A stretch of DNA of 64,000 nt from Aquabacterium sp. OR-4 (GTDB lineage: Bacteria > Pseudomonadota > Gammaproteobacteria > Burkholderiales > Burkholderiaceae_C), in contig NZ_JAOCQD020000001.1 of the NCBI RefSeq assembly GCF_025290835.2, positions 992,001-1,056,000 of the forward strand, given 5' to 3'. A program made the position numbers and the translations under genes. The notes below the pieces were generated by a model that saw only the letters and a list, made by a program, of their open reading frames with translations, was not told the origin of the DNA and ran no database searches. Below, piece after piece: positions 41,712 to 52,100 of the stretch. The stretch's first letter is position 1; each line of letters opens with the position of its first letter.

Positions 41712-42548
41712 TCAGGCCAGCAGGCCCTGGCGGCCGGCCCATTCGGCGCCGGGCGCCAGCAGCACCGGCGTGTCGATGGCCGCCGCCTCCACGCACAGGA
41801 AGTGCTGCCAGTCTTCGTCGGGCAGGTCCGACAGCTCGGCGGCCTTGTCAGGGCCGGGGTTCCACACCACGGTGTCGGGCAGGCCTTCCTGATCGATCTG
41901 CAGCCTGCCGAAGCCGCTGGCCAGCTGGAACGGGTGCTGCACTTCGCAGTACACGCGGTCGATCTCGCCCACAAAGCCGATCGGGTCGAACTCCTGGTGG
42001 CAGCGCTCGCCGTCGTTGACCATGTCCTCGTAGACCAGGTCGTGCACGCCGTGCAGTCGCGCCTTCAGCAGGTCGTCGATGCGCAGGTAGGTGTGCAGCG
42101 CGGTGCTGAACTCGAAGCTGCTGCTGCCGGTGTTGGTGACGGCCAGCTCCACATCCAGCTGCTTGCCCGACACCACCAGGGTCAGCTCGGCCTCGAAGTC
42201 ATGCGGCCACAGCGCGCGCGTGGCCTCGTCGCTCACCAGCCTGAGCACGCCGATGGCTGCGCCGCCGCGCTGCACGCCTTCGGCCCACTGCCAGGGGGTG
42301 GTGCGGGCAAAGCCGTGCCGCGGCAGCGGCCCGCGCGCCGCAAACTGCGGAAAGCACACCGGAATGCCGCCACGCACCGCCTGGCCGGGGCCGGCCACGG
42401 CCTCGGGCGAGAGGTACAGGCGCTCTTCGTCGCCGGCCGGAATCCACGACACGATGTGTGCGCCATGCAGCAGCACGATGGCCTGCGCGCCATCGGGCGA
42501 CACCAGGCACATGGCCGGCTGGCCGAGCACGGTCACCGGCTCGATCAT
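41712..42548 (-). CDS. D-hexose-6-phosphate mutarotase (YeaD-like)
   Basis: 278 residues with the galactose-mutarotase-like fold. It interconverts alpha and beta anomers of hexose 6-phosphates in the cytoplasm. Segments include [20 protein letters not shown] with the catalytic His (the early PQF-GRHGFAR pattern), [21 protein letters not shown] with a second His, and a Glu near the C-terminus (FLCVEAAAI). The ATG at 42548 overlaps the hemL stop by four bases, so it follows hemL in an operon. There is no functional link to heme synthesis that I know of. Confidence 0.88.
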   Translation of the reverse strand: MIEPVTVLGQPAMCLVSPDGAQAIVLLHGAHIVSWIPAGDEERLYLSPEAVAGPGQAVRGGIPVCFPQFAARGPLPRHGFARTTPWQWAEGVQRGGAAIGVLRLVSDEATRALWPHDFEAELTLVVSGKQLDVELAVTNTGSSSFEFSTALHTYLRIDDLLKARLHGVHDLVYEDMVNDGERCHQEFDPIGFVGEIDRVYCEVQHPFQLASGFGRLQIDQEGLPDTVVWNPGPDKAAELSDLPDEDWQHFLCVEAAAIDTPVLLAPGAEWAGRQGLLA

Positions 42549-43855
42549 GGGGCCGCCTTGTGCAGGTCGGCAAAGGCCTCGGCCGCCGCCGCCACGGTGG
42601 CGGCGATGTCGGCCTCGGTGTGCGCCGCGCTCACAAAGCCGGCCTCGTACAGCGCCGGGGCCAGGTACACGCCCCGGTCGAGCATGCCGTGGAAAAAGCG
42701 GTTGAAGCGCGCCTTGTCGGTGGCCATCACCGCGTTGTAGTGCTGCGGCAGGCTGTCGAAGAAGAAGAAGCCGAACATGCCGCCCTGGCTGTCACCGCAG
42801 AACGGGATGTCAGCCGCCTGCGCGGCACGGGTCAGGCCCGCCACCAGGCTCTGGGTCTTGGCGGCCAGCGCCTCGTAGAAGCCGGGCTTGGCGATTTCGG
42901 TCAGCGTGGCCAGGCCGCAGGCGGTGGCCACCGGGTTGCCGCTCAGCGTGCCGGCCTGGTACACCGGGCCCAGCGGCGCCAGGTGCTTCATGATCTCGCG
43001 CGTGGTGCCAAAGGCCGCCAGCGGCATGCCGCCGCCGATGACCTTGCCGAACACGCTGATGTCGGGCGCAAAGCCGGGAATGGCCTGGGCGTACAGGCTT
43101 TGCGCGCTGCCGAGCGCAACGCGAAAGCCGGTCATCACCTCGTCAAAGACAAACAGCGCGCCATGCTGCTTGCACAGCGCGTGAATGCGTTGCACAAAGG
43201 GCACCTGCGCACGCACGAAATTCATGTTGCCGGCGATCGGCTCGATCATCACGCAGGCGATCTCGGCGCCATGGGCGGCAAATGCCGCCTCGATCTGCTC
43301 GAGGTTGTTGTACTCGAGCACCAGCGTGTGCTGCACCACCTCGGCCGGCACGCCGGCGCTGGTGGGGTGGCCAAAGGTGGCCAGGCCCGAGCCGGCCTTC
43401 ACCAGCAGCGCGTCGGCATGGCCGTGGTAGCAGCCCTCGAACTTGATGATCTTGCTGCGGCCGGTGGCGCCGCGCGCCAGGCGGATGGCGCTCATGCCGG
43501 CCTCGGTGCCGCTGCTCACCAGCCGCACTTGCTCGATGCTGGGCACCAGCGCGATGATGGCCTCGGCCAGCTCGACCTCGCGCTCGGTGGGCGCGCCGAA
43601 GCTGAAGCCCTCCAGTGCGGCCTTCTGCACCGCCTCGAGCACGGCCGGATGGCCATGGCCCAGGATCATCGGGCCCCAGGAGCCGATGTAGTCGATCAGG
43701 CGCTGGCCCTCGGCGTCCCACATGTAGGCGCCATGCGCGCGGGCAATGAAGCGCGGCGTGCCGCCCACGGCGCGAAAGGCGCGCACGGGCGAGTTCACGC
43801 CGCCGGGAATGACGCGCTGGGCGCGTTCGAACAGGGCTTGGTTGCTGGTGGTCAT
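42545..43855 (-). CDS. hemL: Glutamate-1-semialdehyde 2,1-aminomutase
   Basis: 436 residues, normal length. It makes 5-aminolevulinate from glutamate 1-semialdehyde, the C5 route to heme. Aminotransferase class III features are clear: [14 protein letters not shown] at the start, [13 protein letters not shown] (phosphate loop), [22 protein letters not shown] and the PLP lysine in [15 protein letters not shown]. The start at 43855 gives [13 protein letters not shown], typical for the family. The upstream gap to the thiD stop is only 25 bases, so thiD-hemL-mutarotase are probably one transcript. Confidence 0.95.
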   Translation of the reverse strand: MTTSNQALFERAQRVIPGGVNSPVRAFRAVGGTPRFIARAHGAYMWDAEGQRLIDYIGSWGPMILGHGHPAVLEAVQKAALEGFSFGAPTEREVELAEAIIALVPSIEQVRLVSSGTEAGMSAIRLARGATGRSKIIKFEGCYHGHADALLVKAGSGLATFGHPTSAGVPAEVVQHTLVLEYNNLEQIEAAFAAHGAEIACVMIEPIAGNMNFVRAQVPFVQRIHALCKQHGALFVFDEVMTGFRVALGSAQSLYAQAIPGFAPDISVFGKVIGGGMPLAAFGTTREIMKHLAPLGPVYQAGTLSGNPVATACGLATLTEIAKPGFYEALAAKTQSLVAGLTRAAQAADIPFCGDSQGGMFGFFFFDSLPQHYNAVMATDKARFNRFFHGMLDRGVYLAPALYEAGFVSAAHTEADIAATVAAAAEAFADLHKAAP

Positions 43856-43880
43856 CACGAAGGAACGGATCGGTGGGCGC

Positions 43881-44912
43881 TCAGTGCATGCGCCGCGGCG
43901 GCGGCTTGGCGGCCTTGGGTTCGGCCGGCTCGGCGGCGCTGGCGGCTGGCGCGGCGGCCGCAGCCGGTGCGCCGGCTTCGCCTTCGGCGCCCTCCTCGGC
44001 CGGGGGCAGGGCCCAGAAGAAGCGGTCGGGCACCACACCGCCCATGCCCGGGCGGAAGCCCGAATCGAGGGTCTGGTCCATGAAGGCCAGGGCCTCGCCA
44101 ACGGCAGCCTGCAGCTCGGTGCCCGAGGCCAGCAGCGCGGCCAGCGCGGCGCTCAGGGTGTCGCCGGCACCAACGAAGGCGGTGTCGAACATCTCGAACT
44201 TCTCGCCGGTGATCGCGCCCTGCGGCGAGGCCAGCACGTTGTCGATGTACTGCTCGGTGCCCTTGCTCGGCAGCATGATGCCGGTCACCAGCACATAACG
44301 CGTGCCGCGTTCGCCGGCGGCCACCGCCAGCTCGCGCGCCGAGGGCGGGCGCTCGCTGTCCCAGTCGGGCAGCAGAAAGTCGGTCAGCGTCTTGTGGCTG
44401 CCCACCAGCAGCTCGGTGGCCGGCAGGATCAGGTCGCGAAAGGCCTCGTGGTAGGGCTGGGCCTGGTCTTCATCAAGCCAGCCCAGGTTGGGCAGGTACG
44501 AGACCAGCGGCACATCGGGGTAGTCGGACAGCACCTCGGCCACCGCGCTGACGCCTTCGGCGCTGCCCAGGAAGCCGACCTTCCAGCCGGCCACGGTGAT
44601 GTCTTCGAGGATGGTGCGCGCCTGCTCGGTGACGACGTCGGCGTCGATCGGATGGTGGTCGAAGATCTCGGCCGAGTCGCGCATCAGGACGCCGCAGGTG
44701 ATCGGCAGCGCATGCGCGCCCATGGCCGCCAGCGTGGCCACATCACCGGCGCTGCCGCCGGCGCCGCTGGGGTCGGCCACGTTGAAGCTCAGCACGCAGG
44801 CCGGCGCGGGCGCCTCCTGCAGCGCTTCGTCGCCGGGCTCGGCGGCCTGGTCGGCGCCAGGGGCGCCGGCGGCGGTGCCGGGCGCTTGGCCGGGAGGGGG
44901 GCGGGAGGTCAT
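43881..44912 (-). CDS. thiD: Hydroxymethylpyrimidine/phosphomethylpyrimidine kinase
   Basis: 343 residues; the family is usually 260-280. It phosphorylates hydroxymethylpyrimidine twice for thiamine synthesis. The substrate start [18 protein letters not shown] and [12 protein letters not shown] match ThiD, and the ATP-site motif is [16 protein letters not shown]. In E. coli ThiD the usual residue at this last position is Cys (GTGC); here it is Asp, as in other ribokinase-fold kinases and some ThiDs. The first 35 residues and the last 45 are Ala/Pro/Glu-rich tails outside the fold. The ATG at 44912 is the only upstream start. Divergent from the rubredoxin gene, with an inverted repeat in the gap. 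Confidence 0.85.
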   Translation of the reverse strand: MTSRPPPGQAPGTAAGAPGADQAAEPGDEALQEAPAPACVLSFNVADPSGAGGSAGDVATLAAMGAHALPITCGVLMRDSAEIFDHHPIDADVVTEQARTILEDITVAGWKVGFLGSAEGVSAVAEVLSDYPDVPLVSYLPNLGWLDEDQAQPYHEAFRDLILPATELLVGSHKTLTDFLLPDWDSERPPSARELAVAAGERGTRYVLVTGIMLPSKGTEQYIDNVLASPQGAITGEKFEMFDTAFVGAGDTLSAALAALLASGTELQAAVGEALAFMDQTLDSGFRPGMGGVVPDRFFWALPPAEEGAEGEAGAPAAAAAPAASAAEPAEPKAAKPPPRRMH

Positions 44913-45038
44913 CGATGGCGGGTCCGTTGGGTCTGACGGCTGGCGCGGCGCTGGCCGCGTCAGGAACCCGTCAGGCGGGAGGAAGAGGAAATTCGGGCGC
45001 GAGCTGCGGGCCGCACGAAAGGGGGCGGGAACCCGTGG

Positions 45039-45061
45039 CTACAATGCCAGCTTCATTGTAG
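45039..45061. promoter_or_regulatory. Inverted repeat with back-to-back TACAAT elements
   Basis: CTACAATG and CATTGTAG are perfect 8-bp arms around a 7-base spacer, between the divergent thiD and rubredoxin genes. Each arm contains TACAAT, a good -10 sequence, one for each strand. So the site may be two overlapping divergent promoters or an operator. No convincing -35 is seen on either side. Confidence 0.45.
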
Positions 45062-45077
45062 TGACCTGCCCGACAAC

Positions 45078-45251
45078 GTGACTGAACCGCGCACCTGGAT
45101 GTGCCTCATCTGCGGCTGGATCTACGACGAGGCCGCGGGCGACGCCGAGCATGGCATCGCCCCCGGAACCCGCTGGGAAGACGTGCCCATGAACTGGACC
45201 TGCCCCGAGTGTGGTGCCCGCAAGGAAGACTTCGAGATGGTGCCGGCCTGA
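45078..45251 (+). CDS. rubA: Rubredoxin
   Basis: 57 residues. A single iron held by four cysteines: MCLICGWIYDEAAGD and TCPECGARKEDFE give the two CxxC pairs. PGTRWEDVPMNW is the family's conserved middle. It is a small one-electron carrier in the cytoplasm, for instance for alkane hydroxylases or oxidative-stress enzymes. The start is GTG at 45078; no in-frame ATG precedes the first cysteine except the Met immediately before it. The gene is 75 bases upstream of pilG, a linkage common in betaproteobacteria with no clear functional reason. Confidence 0.92.
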   Translation: MTEPRTWMCLICGWIYDEAAGDAEHGIAPGTRWEDVPMNWTCPECGARKEDFEMVPA

Positions 45252-45325
45252 CCGTGCACCACGGGGCGTCCATGCTTGCCCATCGCCCGAGTCGGCCACA
45301 TTGCCCGAACTGAGGATCGCCTGAC

Positions 45326-45781
45326 GTGGACGACGTTCTGCCCACCCCTTCCTCGGTGTCGTCCGGGGGCAGCACCCGGGTGCTGGTCATCGACGACAGC
45401 AACACCATCCGGCGCTCGGCCGAGATATTCCTCAAGCAGGGCGGCCACGAGGTGGTGCTGGCCGAGGATGGCTACGACGCCTTGGCCAAGGTCAGCGACA
45501 ACACGCCCGACCTGATCTTCTGCGACATCCTGATGCCGCGCCTGGATGGCTACCAGACCTGCGCCATCATCAAGCGCAACCCGCGCTTTGCCCGCGTGCC
45601 GGTGATCATGCTGTCGTCCAAGGACGGGCTGTTCGACAAGGCGCGTGGCCGCATGGTCGGCTCGGAAGACTACCTGACCAAACCCTTCACCAAGGAACAG
45701 CTGCTGCGCGCGGTCGAGCAGTTCAGCCGGGCGGCCGCGGCCCCGGGCGGCGTCGAGCCGTCCGACCCCCCCAAACGCTGA
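45326..45781 (+). CDS. pilG: Twitching motility response regulator PilG
   Basis: 151 residues, a single receiver domain after about 15 Ser/Pro/Gly residues. VLVIDDSNTIRRSAEIFLKQGG begins the fold. The phospho-Asp is in LIFCDILMPRLDGYQTC, with the conserved Thr/Ser strand VIMLSSKDG and Lys in YLTKPFTKEQLL. PilG takes phosphate from the PilL kinase and promotes type IV pilus extension. Start is GTG at 45326 with GAGG about 10 bases upstream. First of pilG-H-I-J-L, all on the plus strand. The C-terminal 15 residues are Pro/Gly-rich and variable. Confidence 0.92.
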   Translation: MDDVLPTPSSVSSGGSTRVLVIDDSNTIRRSAEIFLKQGGHEVVLAEDGYDALAKVSDNTPDLIFCDILMPRLDGYQTCAIIKRNPRFARVPVIMLSSKDGLFDKARGRMVGSEDYLTKPFTKEQLLRAVEQFSRAAAAPGGVEPSDPPKR

Positions 45782-45816
45782 GCGACTGCGCGGGCACGAT
45801 CCGGGAGAATCATCCG

Positions 45817-46182
45817 ATGCCAGTGCACAACATCCTGCTCGTCGACGACTCCAAGACCGAACTGCACGTTCTGTCGGAGATGCTGCGCCGCGAAGGTTTT
45901 CGCGTGCGCACCGCCGAGACCGGCGAAGAGGCGCTGCGGCGCCTGGCCGAAGAAAAGCCCGACCTGATCCTGATGGACGTGGTGATGCCGGGGCAGAACG
46001 GCTTCCAGCTCACCCGCACGATCACGCGCGATCCGCGTTATGCCGGCATGCCGGTGATCATGTGCACCAGCAAGAACCAGGAGACCGACCGGGTCTGGGG
46101 CCTGCGCCAGGGTGCCAAGGACTACGTGGTCAAGCCGGTCAAGGCCGAAGAGCTGCTGGCCAAGATCCGCCAGTTCGACTGA
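45817..46182 (+). CDS. pilH: Twitching motility response regulator PilH
   Basis: 121 residues, a bare receiver domain. ILLVDDSKTELHVLSEMLRREGF, phospho-Asp in DLILMDVVMPGQNGFQLTR, Thr strand VIMCTSKNQETDRVWG and Lys in YVVKPVKAEELL are all present. The GQNGFQ and TDRVWGLRQGAKDY segments are typical of PilH. It opposes or tunes PilG in pilus retraction. GGGAGA lies about 9 bases before the ATG at 45817. Spacing to pilG is 35 bases and to pilI 30 bases. Confidence 0.93.
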   Translation: MPVHNILLVDDSKTELHVLSEMLRREGFRVRTAETGEEALRRLAEEKPDLILMDVVMPGQNGFQLTRTITRDPRYAGMPVIMCTSKNQETDRVWGLRQGAKDYVVKPVKAEELLAKIRQFD

Positions 46183-46212
46183 CCCACGCCCACCCCGGAA
46201 CCCACACCCGAC

Positions 46213-46740
46213 ATGGCCAACAAGGATGCGCTGCGCGCTTTGCAGACCCGCCTCGCCGAGCGCATGCAGCAGGTGCGCAGCGAGCAGCCCGGCGTTTCGT
46301 GGCTGGCGGTCGATTGCGGCGGCCAGGGCCTGCTGTTTCCGCTGAAGGAGGCTGGCGAGATCTTCGACACCGGCACCATGGTGGCGGTGCCGCACACCCA
46401 GCCCTGGTTCAGCGGCGTGGTCAACCTGCGTGGCGGTGTGTGCTCGGTGGTCGACATGGCCTCGTTCCTGGGGCTGCGCGAGGCCGGTGGCCCCTTGCCC
46501 GAACATGCACGGCTGGTGGCCTTCAATGCCGCGCTGAACGTCAACGGCGCGCTGCTGGTGGATCGGCTGGAGGGCTTGCGTCACGCGGCCGACATGCAGG
46601 CCACCGAAGAAACTGATGACAATGCATCGCGCCCGGCCTTTGCGCCGGCGCGTTGGCGCGATGCAGCCGGACGCGAGTGGCAGGAGATCAGCCTGGCCGG
46701 TCTGGCGCACGAGCCGCAATTTCTGGCCATCGCTGGCTGA
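46213..46740 (+). CDS. pilI: CheW-like adaptor PilI
   Basis: 175 residues. The CheW fold links the receptor PilJ to the kinase Pil[53 protein letters not shown] (the NLRG turn contacts the kinase and receptor) and [12 protein letters not shown] are seen. The C-terminal 50 residues end with [20 protein letters not shown] at 46213. Cytoplasmic, part of the receptor array at the cell pole by analogy with Pseudomonas. Confidence 0.93.
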   Translation: MANKDALRALQTRLAERMQQVRSEQPGVSWLAVDCGGQGLLFPLKEAGEIFDTGTMVAVPHTQPWFSGVVNLRGGVCSVVDMASFLGLREAGGPLPEHARLVAFNAALNVNGALLVDRLEGLRHAADMQATEETDDNASRPAFAPARWRDAAGREWQEISLAGLAHEPQFLAIAG

Positions 46741-46816
46741 CAAGACAAGCCGGGCGAGCGCTGGCCGCCGCCCAGGTGAGCCGCGCCGCGGCCGAGCAAG
46801 TAGGGAAAGGGATGTA

Positions 46817-49165
46817 ATGGGCTTCCTGGACAAACTCAAGGGCAACCGGCGCGGTGACGAGGCGGGGGGTGCCAACGCGCCAGCCAACTTCGACGAGCTG
46901 CAGGCGGCGATGGACGCTGGCCAGGTGCCCGCGGGACGCGCTGCCGAGCCGGGCGATTCGGTGCTCGAGGCGCCCTCGGTGGCCTCGACCCTGGTGCCGG
47001 CCGAGACCGACAGCGCCATCATCTCGGAGATGCCCCCGTCCGACGCCCGTGGCGATTTCAGCGATTCGCGTCAGAACCTGGCCGCCGTGGCCGGTGCCGG
47101 CGCGGCCGCCGCGGGCCTGCCGCTGATCGGCCAGCGCCCGGTGGCCGAGCAGCAGCGCATCCTGGCCATCGTGCTGGGCGTGGGCTTGCTGCTGCTGGTG
47201 CTGTCGACCGTGTTTGCCCTCACCTCGGCCAGCCGCAACTCGGCCCAGGTGGCGGCCACCGGCCATTCGCTGATGCAGTCGCAGCGCCTGGCCAAGGCGG
47301 TGTCGCAGGCGGTGGTGGGCAACGCCCCGGCCTTCGTCGAAGTGAAGGACGCCGTCTCGGTGCTGGCCAACAACGCCCGCGCGCTGAAGGACGGTGGTAC
47401 CGGCATCTCGGCCGTCTCGGGTGCCGCGCTGGACCAGCTGACGCCGCTGATGCCGATGGTCGACCGCGCCGAGAAAAACGCCACCATCGTGCTCGGTCAG
47501 CAAAAGACGCTGACCCAGGTGGGCGAGGCGCTGCGCGCGATCAACCGCCAGTCGGTCGACCTGCTCGACACCGCCGAGACCGTGTCGTCGCTCAAGCTGC
47601 AGCAGGGCGCCTCGGCGGCCGAGCTGTCGGCCGTGGGCCAGGTGGTGATGCTGACCCAGCGCATCGGCAAGAGCGCCAACGAGTTCCTCACCACCGAAGG
47701 CGGCAGCCCCGAGGCGGTGTTTCTGCTCGGCAAGGACCTGAACACCTTCCGCGAGATCGTCGACGGCCTGATCGAGGGCAACGCCGAGCTGCGCCTGCCC
47801 GGCACCAAGGAGCCGCAGGCCCGTGAGCAGCTGGCCAAGCTGAAGACCCAGTTCGGCCAGACCCAGACCCAGGCCAGCGCCATCCTGAGCAACCTGCAGG
47901 GCATGTCCAGCGCGCGTGAAGCCCAGGGCGCGGTGATCAAGGACAGCGAACCGCTGCGCAAGGGTCTCGAAGGGGTGCAGGACGCGCTGGCCAGTGCCGG
48001 CGGCTTCCGCGCCGTGCACGTCATCGCACTGCTGCTGGGCGTGCTGATGATCGCCGCGGCGGCGTATGGTTTCCTGCGCCTGTTCGTCACCGACCAGGCC
48101 CAGCGCGCCGGCATCGCCGAGGCCCAGGCCCTCGAGGCCGAGCGCCAGGAGCAGGAAGCCAAGCGCGTCAACGACGCCAACCAGGCGGCCATTCTGCGGC
48201 TGATGAACGAGCTGCAGTCGGTGGCCGAGGGCGACCTGACCCAGCAGGCCACCGTCACCGAAGACATCACCGGTGCCATTGCCGACTCGGTGAACTACAC
48301 CGTTGAAGAGCTGCGCAACCTGGTGTCGCAGGTGCAGGGCACGGCGGCCCGGGTGGCCGAGACCACGCAGCGCGTGGACGACACCTCCACCGAGCTGCTG
48401 GCCGCGTCGGACGAGCAGCTGCGCGAGATCCGCGAGACCGGCGAGTCGGTGCTGCAGATGGCCCAGCGCATCAACGAGGTGTCGGCCCAGGCGCAGCAGT
48501 CGGCACATGTGGCGCGGCAATCGCTGCGCGCCGCCGAGACCGGCCTGGCCGCGGTGCAGAACTCGATCGGCGGCATGAACTCCATCCGCGACCAGATCCA
48601 GGAAACCTCCAAGCGCATCAAGCGCCTGGGTGAAAGCTCGCAGGAGATTGGCGAGATCACCGAGCTGATCTCGGACATCACCGAGCAGACCAACGTGCTG
48701 GCGCTCAACGCCGCCATCCAGGCCGCTTCGGCCGGCGAGGCCGGTCGCGGCTTCTCGGTGGTGGCCGAGGAAGTGCAGCGACTGGCCGAGCGCTCGGGCG
48801 ACGCCACGCGGCAGATCGCGGCCCTGGTCAAGACCATTCAGGCCGACACCCAGGATGCGGTGGGCGCCATGGCGCGCAGCACGCAGGGCGTGGTGGAAGG
48901 GGCCCAGCTGTCCGATGCGGCCGGCGCCGCGCTGGGCGACATCGACCGCGTGACGCGCCAGCTGGCCGAGCTGATCGAGGCCATTTCCGATCAGGCCCTG
49001 CGCGAGGCCGATTCGGCCAACGTGGTGGCCAACAACATCCAGCACATCTTCGCCGTCACCGAGCAGACTGGTGAAGGCACCCGATCCACCGCGCAGATGG
49101 TGCGCGAACTGTCGCGGACCGCCGAAGAGCTTCGGCAGTCGGTTGCACGGTTCAAGATCAGCTGA
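46817..49165 (+). CDS. pilJ: Methyl-accepting chemotaxis protein PilJ
   Basis: 782 residues. The first about 110 are a cytoplasmic acidic/Ala-rich tail, longer than in Pseudomonas PilJ. TM1 is [21 protein letters not shown] (near 115-137). A periplasmic helical sensor domain follows with two PilJ-type repeats ([17 protein letters not shown] and [15 protein letters not shown]). TM2 is [19 protein letters not shown] (near 400). After a HAMP-like region, the signalling tip is [20 protein letters not shown] with [17 protein letters not shown]. It senses surface or pilus signals and controls PilL. ATG at 46817 with AAAGGGA just upstream. It is followed after 19 bases by pilL. Confidence 0.93.
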   Translation: MGFLDKLKGNRRGDEAGGANAPANFDELQAAMDAGQVPAGRAAEPGDSVLEAPSVASTLVPAETDSAIISEMPPSDARGDFSDSRQNLAAVAGAGAAAAGLPLIGQRPVAEQQRILAIVLGVGLLLLVLSTVFALTSASRNSAQVAATGHSLMQSQRLAKAVSQAVVGNAPAFVEVKDAVSVLANNARALKDGGTGISAVSGAALDQLTPLMPMVDRAEKNATIVLGQQKTLTQVGEALRAINRQSVDLLDTAETVSSLKLQQGASAAELSAVGQVVMLTQRIGKSANEFLTTEGGSPEAVFLLGKDLNTFREIVDGLIEGNAELRLPGTKEPQAREQLAKLKTQFGQTQTQASAILSNLQGMSSAREAQGAVIKDSEPLRKGLEGVQDALASAGGFRAVHVIALLLGVLMIAAAAYGFLRLFVTDQAQRAGIAEAQALEAERQEQEAKRVNDANQAAILRLMNELQSVAEGDLTQQATVTEDITGAIADSVNYTVEELRNLVSQVQGTAARVAETTQRVDDTSTELLAASDEQLREIRETGESVLQMAQRINEVSAQAQQSAHVARQSLRAAETGLAAVQNSIGGMNSIRDQIQETSKRIKRLGESSQEIGEITELISDITEQTNVLALNAAIQAASAGEAGRGFSVVAEEVQRLAERSGDATRQIAALVKTIQADTQDAVGAMARSTQGVVEGAQLSDAAGAALGDIDRVTRQLAELIEAISDQALREADSANVVANNIQHIFAVTEQTGEGTRSTAQMVRELSRTAEELRQSVARFKIS

Positions 49166-49184
49166 ACAGCAGGCGGGCTCGCGC

Positions 49185-52100
49185 ATGGCGCTCAACGGCG
49201 ATCCGGTTGTCCAGGACGACCTCAGTGCCCTGTCGTGGGTGCACGACGAGCTGCGGCGTTCGCTCGACACCGCGCACAAGGCGCTGCGGCGTTACCTGAA
49301 AGAGTCTGGCGAGGGCAGCGATCTCGACCGCGTCGATCCAGCCGTGCTGCGCCAGGCGCGCAGCCAGCTGCACCAGAGCGTGGGTGTGCTCGAACTGGTG
49401 GCACTGGGTCCGGCCATCGAACTGCTGCGCGCGGCCGAGGCGGCGCTGCAGCGGCTGTCGGCCAAGACCCGGCTGATCACGCCGGCGGCGGTGGACACCA
49501 TCGAGCGCGGCTCGTTCGCGCTGCTCGACTACATCGGCCGCCGGCTGGCCGGCAAGGCGGTGTCGCCGCTGGCCTTGTTTCCGCAGTACAAGGCACTGCA
49601 GGAGCTGGCCGGGGCCATCCGCATCCATCCGGCCGACCTGTGGCCGGTGCCGTTCACCTGGCGCCTGCTGCCGGCCGAGGCCGGCCTGCTGCCGCGCCAC
49701 CCCGATGCCGGTGCGATCGGCGAGGTCGAATCCGACCTGCTGGCGCTGATGCGCGGTGCGCAGCCCAGCGTGGCCGCGCGCATGAGCGAGGTGTTTGCGG
49801 CCATCGGCGCCGGCACGCTGCAGGCCGCGCCGCATGACCGCGCGCACCAGCAGCTGGCCACGCTGTGGCGCCTGGCTGCCGGCTTCTACGAGGCCCAGGC
49901 CGATGGCCTGCTGGGCCCGGATGTCTACTCCAAGCGGGTGGGCTCGCAACTGCTCAAGCAACTGCGTGCCGGCGAGGACGCCGAGGCGGCCGAACGCCTG
50001 GCGCACGACCTGCTCTATTTCTGCGGCCAGGCCGCGCCCCGACCCGGCGTGCCGATGTCGGGCGGGCCGGGTGTGCGCCTGGCGGCAGTGCGCGAGGTCT
50101 ACGGCCTGCGCGATGCGCCGCCGGTCGACATCACGGTGGCCCGGCTGGGCCGCTTTGATCCGGCCTGGATGTCGCAGGCGCGCAAGCGCGTCGCGGCGGC
50201 CAAGGAGGTGTGGTCGGCGGTGGCTGGTGGCGATCTGGCCCGCCTGCCGGGCCTGCCCGAGCAGTTCACGCTGGTGGCCGACTCGCTGCAGCGCCTGTAC
50301 CCCGATGGCGGCGTGCTGGGCCAGGCCCTGCAGGCCGCGGTGCAGCAAACCCTGGCCAGCGGCGCCGAGCCGCCGGCCGAGCTGGCGATGGAGGTGGCCA
50401 CCGCGCTGCTGTACGTCGACGCTTCGCTCGACGACGCCGATTTCGATCATCCCGAGCTGGTGCAGCGCATCCACCGCCTGTCCCAGCGCATCGAGCAGGT
50501 GCGCCAGCAGCGCGACCCCGGCACGCTCGAGCTGTGGATGGAGGAGCTGTACCGCCGCGTCTCCGACCGCCAGACCATGGGCAGCGTGGTGGCCGAGCTG
50601 CGCGCCTCGCTGTCCGAGGTCGAGAAGAACATCGACCAGTACTTCCGCGATCCGTCGCAGCGCTCGGTGCTGATCCCGGTGCCCGGGCAACTGGGCTCGA
50701 TGCGTGGCGTGCTGTCGGTGCTGGGCCTGGACCAGGCCTCGCAGGCCGTGCTGCGCATGCGCGACGACGTGGCCGCGCTGGCCGAGACCGAGGTCGATCC
50801 GCAGCGCGCCATCGAGGCCGGCACCTTCGACCGCCTGGCCGACAACCTGGGCGCGCTGAGCTTCCTGATCGACATGGTGGCGGTGCAGCCGCAGATGGCC
50901 AAGTCGCTGTTCCGCTTCGATGTCCACACCGGCAGCCTGTCGGCGGTGATGGCCCGCGAAGACCGGCCGTCGGGCTTTGGCGAACTCGATGCCCGCCATG
51001 AACAGGCCCAGCGCCAGGCCCCGCGCGACACCGACGCGCTGGCCGTGACGCTCGATTTCGACCGCATGGTCAAGCAGGCGCGTGTGCAGCAGCGCGCCGC
51101 GCATCCCGAGCAGGGCCGCCAGGGCCTGCCGCTGATGCACCTGGACGAGCCGCCCACCCAGCCGCATGGCGTGCATCCCACCTCGGCCGACGTGGGCAGC
51201 ACCCTGCGCTTCGACCGCGGCACCGACATCGCCACCGTGCGCCTGGAACGGCCCACCGAGATCGACGACGAGCGCACCATCCAGCTGCCGCGCCGCCACC
51301 TCGACGACGAGGCCAAGACCATCCAGCTCGAGCGCCGGCCCACGCCGGCCGACGAAGGGCAGGGCGCCACGCAGCCGCACTTTCCGTCGGCCTGGGGCGA
51401 CGATGACCGCACGCTGCAGATCCCGCGCGCGGCGGCCTTTGACGACGACCAGGCCACCACCATCCAGCTGCCGCGCCGCGACACGCCGGCCGCGCAGCCG
51501 CCCGGCCACGCCGCCACCGTGCCGGCGCCGATGCCGCCGGCGGCACCGCTGGTCGACAGCGGCCTCGAAGACGATCCCGAGATGCGGGAGATCTTCCTGG
51601 AAGAGGCTGCCGAGGTGCTGCAGTCGGCCGGCGAAGGCCTGCAGGCGCTGCAGATCCGCCACGACGACCATGCCGCGATGACCACCGTGCGGCGCGCCTT
51701 CCACACCCTGAAGGGCAGCGCCCGCATGGTGGGCTTGCGCCGCTTCGGCGAGGCCTCGTGGGCCTGCGAGCAGCTCTACAACACGCGCCTGGCCGAACAC
51801 CATGGCGCCGACACCGACCTGCGCGAGTTCACCGCCGAGGCCCTGGCCTACATCGGTGACTGGGTCAGCGCGCTGACTGCCGGGGATGCCTCGGCCTTCG
51901 ACCCCGACGTGGTGGCCCATCCGGCCGATGCGCTGCGCATCAGCCACCGCCGCCTGCCGCTGGGCGCCGTGCTGCCGGCCGAGCCGGTGGCCGATGCCAC
52001 GCTGCCCGCGCCGGCCGAGGCCCTGCCCGAAGCGCAGGCGCTTGCTCCTGCCGCGCCCACGGCACCTGCCGCGCCCGCCATCCCTGCCGCCGGCGCTGCA

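Noticed and set aside
46688..49279. An 863-codon open frame antisense to pilJ
   Set aside because: No recognisable domain and low-complexity His/Gly/Leu composition; it is the mirror of a real MCP gene.
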